A stretch of DNA of 64,000 nucleotides, taken from the NCBI GenBank assembly GCA_017477425.1, contig JAFUVT010000028.1, forward strand, positions 1 through 64,000, read 5' to 3'. Shown here piece after piece: positions 25,723-34,202 of the stretch. The translations under genes and the position numbers were made by a program. The notes under the pieces were generated by a model. The model did no database searches. It was not told the origin of the DNA and saw only the letters and a program-made list of their open reading frames with translations. The first letter of the stretch is position 1; every line of letters begins with the position of its first letter. The DNA is from Bacteroidales bacterium (GTDB lineage: Bacteria > Bacteroidota > Bacteroidia > Bacteroidales > F082).

Positions 25723-25750
25723 GTAGAGACGTAGCGCGCTACGTCTCTAC
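25723..25750. repeat. Family A palindromic repeat, perfect 28-bp copy
   Basis: GTAGAGACGTAGCG and CGCTACGTCTCTAC are perfect reverse complements. It is located 15 bp after the hutU stop. Confidence 0.9.
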
Positions 25751-25760
25751 CTGCGAAAAC

Positions 25761-25805
25761 GAAAGCAGGGCACACCTAATGATTGGTCTGCCCTGCTTTC
25801 ATTTG
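25761..25805 (+). terminator. Intrinsic terminator after hutU
   Basis: GAAAGCAGGGCA and TGCCCTGCTTTC form a perfect 12-bp stem around a 16-base loop, followed by a T-rich tract. The minus-strand lipoprotein gene ends 35 bp further right, so it may serve both directions. Confidence 0.85.
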
Positions 25806-25839
25806 TTTTTGCATGCAAATCCGAAAAATGGCCTTTGGC

Positions 25840-26226
25840 TTATTCTCTATGGAGCACGATGTCGATAGTGCCTTCCCAAGAATTGAAGATGGTGTCAAAA
25901 AGGGAATAATCCGTGGCCGTGAACGTGAATCTTGTGGTACGACTCTCTCCAAGCAAATCAGGATTGTTGCGAGCTGCATCCACGGTGGCCATCCCATCCA
26001 CATCAGTATAGGCATAATGCGTTCCGTTTACGATGAGGCCATAATCGAAGCCATCAAGTTCCTCGGTTTTCAGGCTCACATTCGACAAAGGTTGTCCTTC
26101 CTCAGACTGCACTCTGAAGGTCACGGGATCCCTGTTGATGAACACATCGCCGTAAACATCGCGCTTGCAAGCGAACATCGCCACAAACATCATCGCAGCC
26201 ATAAAGGCAATAGTCAGTTTTTTCAT
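25840..26226 (-). CDS. Small lipoprotein with a regulatory-like beta-sandwich
   Basis: The 128-residue protein has a lipobox (MMFVAMFAC, Cys about residue 20). The remainder (VTFRVQSEEGQPLSNVSLKT ... YTDVDGMATVDAARN ... TRFTFTATDYSLFDTI) looks like a single carboxypeptidase-regulatory or Ig-type sandwich, common in Bacteroidota envelope lipoproteins. I do not recognise a named family. It stands alone, between the hutU terminator and the divergent carboxyltransferase gene. Confidence 0.7.
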   Translation of the reverse strand: MKKLTIAFMAAMMFVAMFACKRDVYGDVFINRDPVTFRVQSEEGQPLSNVSLKTEELDGFDYGLIVNGTHYAYTDVDGMATVDAARNNPDLLGESRTTRFTFTATDYSLFDTIFNSWEGTIDIVLHRE

Positions 26227-26338
26227 ATAACGCTTTTATTGGGAAACATTTTATTGAAACGATCATGCAAATATACGACTTTTTTGAATGTACAAGCGAA
26301 ATGAGGCGATTTTTTGAATTTGTTCGCGGGAAAAATTG

Positions 26339-26346
26339 TACCTTTG
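26339..26346 (+). promoter_or_regulatory. -7 box (TACCTTTG) for the carboxyltransferase gene
   Basis: TACCTTTG lies 38 bp upstream of the ATG at 26385, with TTTG units about 16 and 22 bp upstream as candidate -33 elements. Confidence 0.6.
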
Positions 26347-26384
26347 CCGTCCCAATCAAAATCGTCTAAAAACACCAATAAATA

Positions 26385-28148
26385 ATGAAAAAAGAAGTCA
26401 AATTCAGCCTGGTTTACCGCGATATGTGGCAGTCGTCAGGCAAATACGTGCCACGCAAGGACCAACTGGAACAGATTGCTCCTCTGATTATCGACATGGG
26501 CTGCTTCGACCGTGTGGAGACCAACGGTGGCGCCGCCGAGCAGGTGAACCTGCTCTACGGCGAGAACCCCAACCCGTCCGTCCGCGCCTTCACGGCGGCT
26601 TTGCACAAGGGCGGCATCGAGTGCCACATGCTCGACCGTGCCCTCAATGCTTTGAGAATGAACCCTGTGCCTGCCGATGTACGTCAATTGATGTATAAGG
26701 TGAAGAAAGCCCAAGGCGTCGACATCACCCGCATCTTCTGCGGACTGAATGACGTGCGCAACATCATCCCGTCCATCCAATGGGCCAACGAAGCCGGTAT
26801 GATCTCGCAAGCCGCCATGAGCATCACCTACTCGCAGGTGCACACGGCCGAATATTACATGAAAATGGCCGACGAACTCATCGCCGCCGGTGCCAAGGAA
26901 ATCGCGCTGAAGGACATGGCTGGCGTGGGTCGTCCGTATTCATTGGGTCGCATCGTCGAGCATATCAAGAAGAGTCACCCTGAAATCAAGGTGCAATACC
27001 ACGGCCACACCACGCCCGGCCTCTCGATGGCCTCAGTGCTTGAAGTGTGCAAAGCGGGCTGTGACTACGTCGACGTGGCCATGGAGCCGCTGTCGTGGGG
27101 CACGGTCCATCCCGACGTCATCAGCGTGCAAGCCATGCTGAAAGACGCTGGTTTCCTCGTCAAAGAAATCAACATGAAGAGCTATATGGCTGCCCGCAGC
27201 ATGACGCAGAGCTTCATGGACGACTTCCTCGGCTACTGGATCGACCCGCGCAACCGTTATATCAACTCATTGATGTTGGGGAGCGGCCTTCCGGGTGGCA
27301 TGATGGGCTCGCTGATGGCCGACCTCAAGGGTGCCCATGCGCTCATCAACATGAACTACAAAGCACAAGGCAAGGCCGAACTCAGTGAAGACGAGTTGCT
27401 CGTCGAGCTCTTCGACGAAGTGCAACGCATCTGGCCCATGGTGGGCAACCCGCCTTTGGTGACGCCGTTCAGCCAATACACCAAGAACATCGCCCTGAAG
27501 AACCTCATCGGTCGCAGCATGGGCAAGCCCGACTTCAGCGACCTCGACGACGCCATGTGGGGCATGATCCTCGGCAAGTCGGGCAAGCTGCCGGGCACTT
27601 TGGCTCCCGAAATCGTGGAATTGGCCAAGAAACAAAATCGCGAGTTCTTCACCGGTAACCCGCAGGACAACTATCCGAACGAGCTACCTCACTTCATCGA
27701 GGAGATGAAGAAGGAAGGCTGGGACCGCGGTCAGGACGACGAGGAACTATTCGAGTTTGCCATGCACGAGAAGCAGTACCGCGAGTACAAGTCGGGCGAG
27801 GCCAAGCGTCGTTTCAACCAAGAGCTGGAAGCCAAGATGAAGGCCAAGTTCGAAAAGGCAGGCGGCGAGGCCAAGATTCCGGACCTGCGCGCCTTGCGTC
27901 ACCCGAATGCAGAACCCGTTATCGCCCCCGTGAGCGGCGTGGTGATGTGGGAAGTCGATTTCGACGACAAGTCGATTGCGCCCGCTCCCGGCACCGTCTA
28001 CAAGGAAGGCGACCTGCTGTGCGCCATCCAAACGAACCTCGGCTTGGAGCCCGTCTATGCCCTTTGGCCCGGCAAAATCGTGGAAGCCACGGCCGACCAA
28101 GGCAAGCGCGTCAGCAAGGGCGAGACGATTGCGTTCATCGAGAAATAA
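26385..28148 (+). CDS. Oxaloacetate decarboxylase alpha / pyruvate carboxylase B-type carboxyltransferase with a biotinyl domain lacking the biotin lysine
   Basis: In the 587-residue protein, residues 1-300 are the carboxyltransferase barrel: YRDMWQSSGK (the RDxxQS metal/active-site motif), IALKDMAGVGRP with the KDMAG lysine, and VQYHGHTTPG with the metal-binding HxH. A conserved PYC/OadA domain follows to about 470. Residues 508-587 have the biotinyl-domain fold (VIAPVSGVVMWEVDF ... GKIVEATADQGKRVSKGE). Where AMKM should lie, near residue 548, the sequence reads IQTNLGLEPV, so no biotinylation lysine is visible. I recall similar Bacteroidota homologues lacking it. The enzyme probably moves CO2 between oxaloacetate and pyruvate using a separate carrier. 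Confidence 0.85.
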   Translation: MKKEVKFSLVYRDMWQSSGKYVPRKDQLEQIAPLIIDMGCFDRVETNGGAAEQVNLLYGENPNPSVRAFTAALHKGGIECHMLDRALNALRMNPVPADVRQLMYKVKKAQGVDITRIFCGLNDVRNIIPSIQWANEAGMISQAAMSITYSQVHTAEYYMKMADELIAAGAKEIALKDMAGVGRPYSLGRIVEHIKKSHPEIKVQYHGHTTPGLSMASVLEVCKAGCDYVDVAMEPLSWGTVHPDVISVQAMLKDAGFLVKEINMKSYMAARSMTQSFMDDFLGYWIDPRNRYINSLMLGSGLPGGMMGSLMADLKGAHALINMNYKAQGKAELSEDELLVELFDEVQRIWPMVGNPPLVTPFSQYTKNIALKNLIGRSMGKPDFSDLDDAMWGMILGKSGKLPGTLAPEIVELAKKQNREFFTGNPQDNYPNELPHFIEEMKKEGWDRGQDDEELFEFAMHEKQYREYKSGEAKRRFNQELEAKMKAKFEKAGGEAKIPDLRALRHPNAEPVIAPVSGVVMWEVDFDDKSIAPAPGTVYKEGDLLCAIQTNLGLEPVYALWPGKIVEATADQGKRVSKGETIAFIEK

Positions 28149-28235
28149 TTCTGGCACGGAAATTGATAATTACCGTCCGGTTCAATAAAAACAGAAATCA
28201 ATTCACTCAATGTTCAACCTAAAATTATCAAAGAA

Positions 28236-28757
28236 ATGAAGAAATTATTTTTGACCTTAGCTCTTGCCTTCGTAGGCATCATGAGCGCGAATGCACAACT
28301 CTGGATTGGCGGCGGTCTCGGCGCCAGTGTTCAGAAGAACCACACGAGTTTTTCCATCGCTCCTGAGGTGGGTTATGCCATCAACAACAAATGGCAAATT
28401 GCCCTTGGTGCTAGTTACAACTTCAACCAAGTAAAAGGAACCGATTTGCTCGGTAACGAGATTACCAACACCACCAACGCCCTGGCGCTTCAGCCTTACG
28501 TTCGCTACGTTGCTGGCACCATTGGGAAAAAGTTCTCCTTGTTTGTGGATCTTTGCGGCGACTTTGGCTTACTTGACGATGCTCGCGACTATGCCGTAAC
28601 GCTGCAACCTGGTATCGCATGGCAAGCCACGGAGAAGTTTACCGCTGCTTTCCGCTTCTGCAAGGTTGGCTACGACCATAACTTTTATGGCACCGATGGT
28701 TTCCTTTTGGATGGCGACCTGGCAGCTCCCCAAATCAGACTTTATTACAATTTCTAA
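28236..28757 (+). CDS. Small outer-membrane beta-barrel protein
   Basis: The 173-residue protein has a signal peptide (LTLALAFVGIMSANAQ). The mature part alternates in an eight-strand barrel pattern: LWIGGGLGASVQ, SFSIAPEVGYAINNKWQIAL, LALQPYVRYVAG, KFSLFVDLCGDFG, YAVTLQPGIAWQATEKFTAAF, ending IRLYYNF with a terminal Phe, as expected for BAM substrates. This is an OmpX/OmpW-size porin-like protein with no specific function visible. It lies 87 bp after the carboxyltransferase gene and may share its transcript. Confidence 0.8.
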   Translation: MKKLFLTLALAFVGIMSANAQLWIGGGLGASVQKNHTSFSIAPEVGYAINNKWQIALGASYNFNQVKGTDLLGNEITNTTNALALQPYVRYVAGTIGKKFSLFVDLCGDFGLLDDARDYAVTLQPGIAWQATEKFTAAFRFCKVGYDHNFYGTDGFLLDGDLAAPQIRLYYNF

Positions 28758-28766
28758 AACAAATGC

Positions 28767-28782
28767 GAGACGTATGCGTCTC
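28767..28782. repeat. Short family A remnant
   Basis: GAGACGTATGCGTCTC keeps only the inner arms of family A (GAGACG/CGTCTC), just after the barrel gene. Confidence 0.5.
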
Positions 28783-28790
28783 TACGACGA

Positions 28791-28816
28791 AAAGGCTGCC
28801 TTCGGGTGGCCTTTTT
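28791..28816. terminator. Terminator between the barrel gene and glgB
   Basis: AAAGGCTGCC, loop TTCG, GGTGGCCTTT pair fully (two G-U pairs) and are followed by TT. It sits between convergent genes, 4 bp before the glgB stop. Confidence 0.75.
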
Positions 28817-28819
28817 CGT

Positions 28820-30820
28820 TTATGGGATGCGCTGATAGACGGTCGCCACACGGCTCACATTATAGACTTTCATCGTAATGCTGTCGCCTTTCTTCTCGGA
28901 AGGGAATTTCACGCTCGCGTCAATGTTGCCGAAGCCGCCGAAAGCCTTGTCATCGGTGGTAAGAACAATCTGGTAATCACCCGTTTGCCGCACGGGGATT
29001 TCGTAATCGGGAAGAGAATTTGGACCCCAGTTGAAGACGAAAATCAGGTTGCCGCGCTCGAAAACGATGGTCTTGTTCTCCTCGTCGGCATGGAGCATCC
29101 ACGCGGGCGGCGTTTGCATCACAGGATGGGTTTTCACGAAGTTGAGCATAGCGTTGTCGAAATCGCCCATAAAATGGTATTTTAGGTTCTCGTTGTCCAC
29201 CAACGACCATTGACGGCGGGCGTATTTGTAGCTCCAGCCGTTGTCAAAACGCGGAAAATCAATCCATTCCGGGTGACCGAACTCGTTGCCCATGAAGTTG
29301 AGCCAAGCCTCGCCGCCCAAGGTGAGCGTGAAGAGGCGTATCATCTTGTGCAGGGCGATGCCGCGGTCGACGGTCATGGAAGGCGTGTCGAGGCTCATGG
29401 CGGTGTACATCTCCTTCCCCATCAGGCGGAACGCGATGGTTTGGTCGCCTACCAAGGCTTGGTCGTGGCTCTCGGCGTAGGCCACCGTCTTGGTTTGCGG
29501 CAGGTGGTTGGTCATGGTGAAGAAGAACTCGTTCATGTTCCATTGCTCCTCGGGCTGGTCTTTCAGCACCTTGATCCAGAAATCGGGTTCGCCCATGCCC
29601 AAGCGATAGTCGAAGCCCATACCGCCGTCCGCAATGGGATGGCAAAGACCCGGCATACCGCTCACATCCTCCGCAATGGTGACGGCCTGCGGATTCAGTT
29701 CGTGGCACAAAGCGTTGGCCAATTGCAGATAGGTGACCGCATCGTCGTCCACATTGCCGCCGAAATACTTCTCTGGCGCATCGAAAGCTGTCCCGATGCC
29801 GTGATCGAGATAGAGCATCGAGGTCACGCCATCGAAGCGGAAACCGTCGAAACGGAAATCCTCCAACCAATAGCGCACATTGGAGAGCAGGAATTGCAGC
29901 GTCTCCTCCTTGCCGTAGTTGAAGAGCTTGGAATCCCAAAGGTTGTGGTTGCCGCGCTCGCCCGCGTGCAGATATTGGTGGTCAGAGCCATCGAACAAAT
30001 TAATGCCCTCGCGGATGTTCTTCACCGTGTGGGAATGCACCAGGTCCATAATGACCAGCAGGCCCATACCGTGCGCAGTGTCAATCAGTTCCTTCAAATC
30101 CTCGGGCGTACCGAAACGCGAACTCGGCGCGAAGAAATTGGAGACATGGTAGCCGAACGAACCGTAATACGGATGCTCGGCGATGGCCATCAGTTGGATG
30201 GCGTTGTAGCCGTCCGCCTTGATGCGTGGCAGGATGTTTTGGGTGAATTCCTTGTAGGTTCCCACCCTTTCAGCCTCCTGCGCCATGCCGATGTGCGCCT
30301 CGTAAATCAACAGCGGCTCATTTTTCAGCTGTGGTGCAGCGTGCTTATATAAATAAGGTGTCGGCGGGTTCCAAAACTGGCCTGCAAAATCCTTGTTACC
30401 CTCATCTTGAATCACCCGTTTGATATATACCGGAATACGCTCATGCTCACCGATTTGCGATTGCACCAGCACTTTCAGTTTGCTGCCATGCACAAGACGT
30501 TGGGCAAACTCGCTATCCGGCAAGAAGATTTCCCAAAGGCCGTTGCCCGCGTTTTCCAACGGGAACTCATAGCGGTTCCAGTCATTGAAATCGCCCATCA
30601 ACGAGAGGTAATGCGCCGCCGGAGCCCATTCGCGGTGCCACCAGCCGTGGCGCCGCTGGTCGTAGATGAAGCCCAAGAATTGATGAACCGAGGCAAAAAC
30701 CTTGAGGCTGCCGTAGCGGTTCCTAATGTCATTCAGTCGATATTCGAAGCGGTCGTGGCGCTCGTCCACCGCCTTGCTGACGGGATTGAGCCATGGGTCT
30801 TGTTCAACTATAGGGAGCAT
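28820..30820 (-). CDS. glgB: 1,4-alpha-glucan branching enzyme, eukaryote-like GH13 subgroup
   Basis: This enzyme forms alpha-1,6 branches in glycogen. The 666-residue protein has an N-terminal CBM48-type sandwich (YLSLMGDFNDWNRYEFPLEN), the GH13 barrel, and a C-terminal beta domain. Barrel landmarks are GYHVSNFFAPSSRFGTPEDL, VIMDLVHSHTVKN, FRFDGFRFDGVTSMLY with the nucleophile Asp, TIAEDVSGMP with the acid/base Glu, and YAESHDQALVGD. The sequence style is that of animal, plant and Bacteroidota branching enzymes. A -7 box lies in the 38-bp gap to the upstream GH13 gene, so glgB has its own promoter in addition to any read-through. Confidence 0.93.
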   Translation of the reverse strand: MLPIVEQDPWLNPVSKAVDERHDRFEYRLNDIRNRYGSLKVFASVHQFLGFIYDQRRHGWWHREWAPAAHYLSLMGDFNDWNRYEFPLENAGNGLWEIFLPDSEFAQRLVHGSKLKVLVQSQIGEHERIPVYIKRVIQDEGNKDFAGQFWNPPTPYLYKHAAPQLKNEPLLIYEAHIGMAQEAERVGTYKEFTQNILPRIKADGYNAIQLMAIAEHPYYGSFGYHVSNFFAPSSRFGTPEDLKELIDTAHGMGLLVIMDLVHSHTVKNIREGINLFDGSDHQYLHAGERGNHNLWDSKLFNYGKEETLQFLLSNVRYWLEDFRFDGFRFDGVTSMLYLDHGIGTAFDAPEKYFGGNVDDDAVTYLQLANALCHELNPQAVTIAEDVSGMPGLCHPIADGGMGFDYRLGMGEPDFWIKVLKDQPEEQWNMNEFFFTMTNHLPQTKTVAYAESHDQALVGDQTIAFRLMGKEMYTAMSLDTPSMTVDRGIALHKMIRLFTLTLGGEAWLNFMGNEFGHPEWIDFPRFDNGWSYKYARRQWSLVDNENLKYHFMGDFDNAMLNFVKTHPVMQTPPAWMLHADEENKTIVFERGNLIFVFNWGPNSLPDYEIPVRQTGDYQIVLTTDDKAFGGFGNIDASVKFPSEKKGDSITMKVYNVSRVATVYQRIP

Positions 30821-30836
30821 AGCGTTCTGTTTTCTG

Positions 30837-30844
30837 CAAAAGTA
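30837..30844 (-). promoter_or_regulatory. -7 box (TACTTTTG) for glgB
   Basis: The minus strand reads TACTTTTG 16 bp before the glgB ATG, within the 38-bp intergenic gap. Confidence 0.6.
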
Positions 30845-30858
30845 AGAAATAATTCCGA

Positions 30859-32379
30859 TTAGAATTGAAAGATCGCAGTATAATTGTCCAAATCTATCAC
30901 TTTCGTCTCGGAAGGCTCCAAATGCACGGCAACCACCTCCAAGGCGAAGTCGTTCATGTCAAATTCATTGGCTTTGGTCTTGCCCATCAAGGCCAAGGCG
31001 TCATGCGGGATTTTCACTTCCACATCACGGGCTTCGGTGCGATGGAAATTGACGACCACCAGCAACCGCTCCGACTCGGAATAGCGCAAAAACGCATAGA
31101 CAAACTGCGGGTCGAAATTGGAATACCACGGGTTGCACCACATCAAATCGTAGAACTTGCCTTCGCTGATGGCGGAATGCTCCATTCTGAAATGCAGCAG
31201 GTTACGATAATAAGCAAACAACTTCTTCTGTTTTTCGTCAAACTGGCCGCCATCGAATTTGCCGCCGTTCATCCACTTTTGATGTTGCGGCATGTGGTAG
31301 TAGTCGAAGATGGAAGTGCGCCCGTCATCGCCACTGTAACCCACGGCACCGTTGGCATTTTCACCGCTTTCTTGGCCGTTGTAAACCATAAACGGTCCCG
31401 TGTTCATCAAGGCGGAAAGCGTCACGGCGGGCAAGGCGGCAAAAGCATCTCCAACGAATTGCGGCGAGGCCAAACGCTTCTCGTCGTGGTTTTCCATGAA
31501 ACGCAGCATGTGGGCATCCAAGCCGTCCAAATCCTTCCACACCTGCGAGATTTCCTTCGCCTCGTGACCGTGGCAAAGGATATTCTCCAAAGTGTTGTAC
31601 AGCCCGACCTTATCATACAAATAATCGAAACCCGCCTCAATGAAAGGCTTATAAAGCGCTGGTTGATAGACCTCTGCAATCATTATGGGTTGATAATCCG
31701 CCCGCAATTTCCCAATCGCCCACTGCCAAAACGCCACGGGCACCATCTCCGCCATATCCACGCGGAAACCATCAACCTGCTTGGCGCACCAAAACCGCAG
31801 AATGGCCAGCATTTTCTCCCAAGTGTCGTGCTCGTCGTAGTTCAATTTGACGGTGTCGTACCAATCGTTGAGGCTCGGGTTGGGCGCGAAGACATTGTTG
31901 CCGGTCGCCTTGGCTGGAAATTCCTCGTAAAACGGTTCCACCGTTTTACGAGGACAAACAAAAGCCTGCCCCTCACAATAATAAAAATTGCAAGGGTCGA
32001 AGCCTTTGTTTTGTCGCGCCAAATGATTGGGAATGAAGTCGATAACCACCTTCATTCCGTGTTGATGAATGCGCTCGACCAATTGCTCGAAATCGGTCAT
32101 CGTGCCCAAATCGGGGTCCACAGCGCGATAATCGGTCACGGCGTATGGCGAGCCAGCGCGTCCTTTGGTGATGTCGGGGTGCGTGCCTGTGCTTTCCGAG
32201 GCGTGTTCCAGAATGCCCGTCAGCCAAATGTGGGTGATGCCCAAGTCCTTGATGGCATTGAGCGCGGCATCGTCAATGTCGTTGAACGTGCCGCAGCCGT
32301 TTTCGGCCTTGCTACCGTTGAAAACGAAGTCGGTTCGCTGGTTACCGAACAGTCTGACAAAGAGTTGATAAATATTCAT
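30859..32379 (-). CDS. Alpha-amylase family (GH13) glycosidase
   Basis: The 506-residue protein has no signal peptide, so it acts in the cytoplasm. GH13 landmarks: ITHIWLTGILEHAS, VIDFIPNHLARQNKGFD, GFRVDMAEMVPVAFW with the nucleophile Asp, PIMIAEVYQ with the acid/base Glu, and RFMENHDEKRLAS with the third carboxylate. Together with glgB directly downstream it points to turnover of glycogen or imported maltodextrins. Its exact specificity cannot be read from motifs. The 5' leader predicted from the -7 box at 32394 is only about ten bases. Confidence 0.9.
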   Translation of the reverse strand: MNIYQLFVRLFGNQRTDFVFNGSKAENGCGTFNDIDDAALNAIKDLGITHIWLTGILEHASESTGTHPDITKGRAGSPYAVTDYRAVDPDLGTMTDFEQLVERIHQHGMKVVIDFIPNHLARQNKGFDPCNFYYCEGQAFVCPRKTVEPFYEEFPAKATGNNVFAPNPSLNDWYDTVKLNYDEHDTWEKMLAILRFWCAKQVDGFRVDMAEMVPVAFWQWAIGKLRADYQPIMIAEVYQPALYKPFIEAGFDYLYDKVGLYNTLENILCHGHEAKEISQVWKDLDGLDAHMLRFMENHDEKRLASPQFVGDAFAALPAVTLSALMNTGPFMVYNGQESGENANGAVGYSGDDGRTSIFDYYHMPQHQKWMNGGKFDGGQFDEKQKKLFAYYRNLLHFRMEHSAISEGKFYDLMWCNPWYSNFDPQFVYAFLRYSESERLLVVVNFHRTEARDVEVKIPHDALALMGKTKANEFDMNDFALEVVAVHLEPSETKVIDLDNYTAIFQF

Positions 32380-32393
32380 ATCGCAAAATTATG

Positions 32394-32401
32394 AAAAATT
32401 T
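32394..32401 (-). promoter_or_regulatory. -7 box (TAATTTTG) for the GH13 gene
   Basis: The minus strand reads TAATTTTG 14 bp before the ATG at 32379, in a 67-bp divergent region shared with the GH29 gene. Confidence 0.55.
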
Positions 32402-32432
32402 GGTCAAAGTCAAACCCAATGGAAAAATATAC

Positions 32433-32440
32433 TACTTTTG
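32433..32440 (+). promoter_or_regulatory. -7 box (TACTTTTG) for the GH29 gene, almost on the start codon
   Basis: TACTTTTG ends 6 bp before the ATG at 32447. If used, transcription would begin within about two bases of the start codon, giving a leaderless or nearly leaderless mRNA. Confidence 0.5.
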
Positions 32441-32446
32441 CACATT

Positions 32447-34174
32447 ATGAAAACACACAAAATCCTTCCTATCCTTGCAACTTTGCTGCTGAGCCAATCC
32501 CTTTCCGCCCAAGTGCAACCGACTTGGGAATCCATCAACGAGCGGGGCTATCCACAGTGGTTCTCCGATGCCAAATTGGGCATTTTCATCCATTGGGGCG
32601 TGTATTCCGTGCCGGCCTACGCCAGCCTGGAAGGCTATGCCGAATGGTACTATCGCGGCTTGACCACCAGCGATGAGCGCAAGGACTTCCAAGAACGCGT
32701 TTATGGCAAAGACTTTCAGTATGAGGACTTTGCGCCGATGTTCAAGGCAGAGCTTTGGAATCCTGATGAGTGGGCGGACCTGTTCAAAAAATCGGGGGCG
32801 AAATATGTGCTCTTGGTCTCGAAGCACCACGACGGCTATTGCCTTTGGCCGAGTCAATATGCCCCTGGTTGGAACTCCGTCGAAGTCGGGCCGAAACGCG
32901 ACATTTGCGGTGAGCTGACCGAAGCCGTCCGCAAAAAAGGCCTCAAGATGGGCTTCTACTACTCGCTGCCGGAATGGACGAGCAAAATCCACCGCTGGTA
33001 CCAAGACCCCGACGAAAACATTGGCGAATATGTCGACACGCACATGATTCCGCAGCTCAAGGAGCTGATTACCAGATACAAGCCCACCATCCTCTTCACC
33101 GATGGCGAGTGGCGCAACAGCGCAGAACAATGGCACGCCAAGGAACTGATTTCGTGGTATTATAACACGGTGGGCAAGGATGCCATCGTCAACGACCGCT
33201 GGGGCGACGGCGGGCAACACGGCTTCCGCACGCCCGAATACAGCGCAGGCATCACGCTTACGGACCGTCCGTGGGCGGAATGCCGCGGCTTGGGGCGCAG
33301 TTTCGGCCTCAACCGCAACGAGCCTTTGGAAAACTACCTGACTTCAGACGAGCTCATCCGTCATTTCGCTGTCCTCGTGGCGGCGGGCGGCGGCATGACG
33401 CTCAACGTGGGTCCAGCCGCCGACGGCAAAATTCCGCTCTTGCAGCAGGAACGTCTTCTGGACCTCGGTCGCTGGCTCGACATCAACGGGCAGGCCATCT
33501 ACGGCACACGACCTTACAAGAAATTCTACGAGATGAAGCCCGTCACAGTGTCGCGTAACGACCAGGAAATCAAATTCGACTGGAAGCGCAACTCACCCGA
33601 CCCCGCCATCAGCTGCGACCATTTCCAAGCGCATTGGCAAGGTGTGTTCCCCTGCGCAGCTGACACCTACACCTTTGAAATCCAAACCGACGACTACGCC
33701 AAGCTCATCATCGACGACAAGACCGTCATCGAGGACACGCGCCAATCGAACACGGGCAAGATGAAACTCGCTGCTGGCCAGCACAACATCGAAATCCTTT
33801 ACGAAGAAGACGAACTCGAAGCCACGATTGCCCTCTACTGGTCGTCGAAAAAGATGGAAAAGCAGATCATGAAAGGGTTCCAGATGGGCGCGATGTTGCC
33901 TGCCATGGGACTGAAAGCCACCTACACCTGCGAGCAACCCAGCGTGTGCTACACGCAAGGCAAGGATGCCCTCTATGCCATCGCCCTGGATTACCCTGAA
34001 GACCAATTGATTCTGAACATCGACCAGCCCGCCGACAACATGAAAGTGCAATTGATGGGTTGCCCAAAGTATTTACCCTGGAGATACGAAAATGGTCAGC
34101 TCATCATTGACACAAGCGGACTGAAACACAGCGACATCCGCTGCTCAGGCGCGTGGGTGTTCAAGATGAAATGA
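32447..34174 (+). CDS. Secreted alpha-L-fucosidase (GH29) with PA14-like domain
   Basis: The 575-residue protein has a signal peptide (LPILATLLLSQSLSAQ). GH29 landmarks: WFSDAKLGIFIHWGVYSVPA, LLVSKHHDGYCLWPSQYAPGWNS, GLKMGFYYSLPEW, and PTILFTDGEW with the likely nucleophile Asp. NVGPAADGKIPLLQQERL closes the catalytic domain near residue 340. Residues 380-475 are a PA14-like sandwich (GVFPCAADTYTFEIQTDDYA, KLIIDDKTVIE), often carbohydrate-binding. It would release fucose from glycans such as mucin or plant cell wall material. It is divergent from the GH13 gene and is closed by a strong hairpin. Confidence 0.92.
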   Translation: MKTHKILPILATLLLSQSLSAQVQPTWESINERGYPQWFSDAKLGIFIHWGVYSVPAYASLEGYAEWYYRGLTTSDERKDFQERVYGKDFQYEDFAPMFKAELWNPDEWADLFKKSGAKYVLLVSKHHDGYCLWPSQYAPGWNSVEVGPKRDICGELTEAVRKKGLKMGFYYSLPEWTSKIHRWYQDPDENIGEYVDTHMIPQLKELITRYKPTILFTDGEWRNSAEQWHAKELISWYYNTVGKDAIVNDRWGDGGQHGFRTPEYSAGITLTDRPWAECRGLGRSFGLNRNEPLENYLTSDELIRHFAVLVAAGGGMTLNVGPAADGKIPLLQQERLLDLGRWLDINGQAIYGTRPYKKFYEMKPVTVSRNDQEIKFDWKRNSPDPAISCDHFQAHWQGVFPCAADTYTFEIQTDDYAKLIIDDKTVIEDTRQSNTGKMKLAAGQHNIEILYEEDELEATIALYWSSKKMEKQIMKGFQMGAMLPAMGLKATYTCEQPSVCYTQGKDALYAIALDYPEDQLILNIDQPADNMKVQLMGCPKYLPWRYENGQLIIDTSGLKHSDIRCSGAWVFKMK

Positions 34175-34197
34175 AAAAAGCGGCAATGCCGCTTTTT
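34175..34197. terminator. Bidirectional terminator between the GH29 and CpeT-like genes
   Basis: AAAAAGCGGC, loop AAT, GCCGCTTTTT is a perfect stem with A and T runs, starting directly after the GH29 stop and ending 5 bp before the convergent gene's stop. Confidence 0.88.
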
Positions 34198-34202
34198 CTA
34201 TT

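Noticed and set aside
29210..30352. A 380-codon open frame opposite glgB
   Set aside because: Antisense shadow of a clear branching enzyme, with no motif and no promoter of its own.
30865..32394. A 509-codon open frame on the plus strand opposite the GH13 gene
   Set aside because: It lies entirely antisense to a glycosidase with all catalytic motifs; the His- and Gln-rich translation has no domain pattern and is explained by codon bias.
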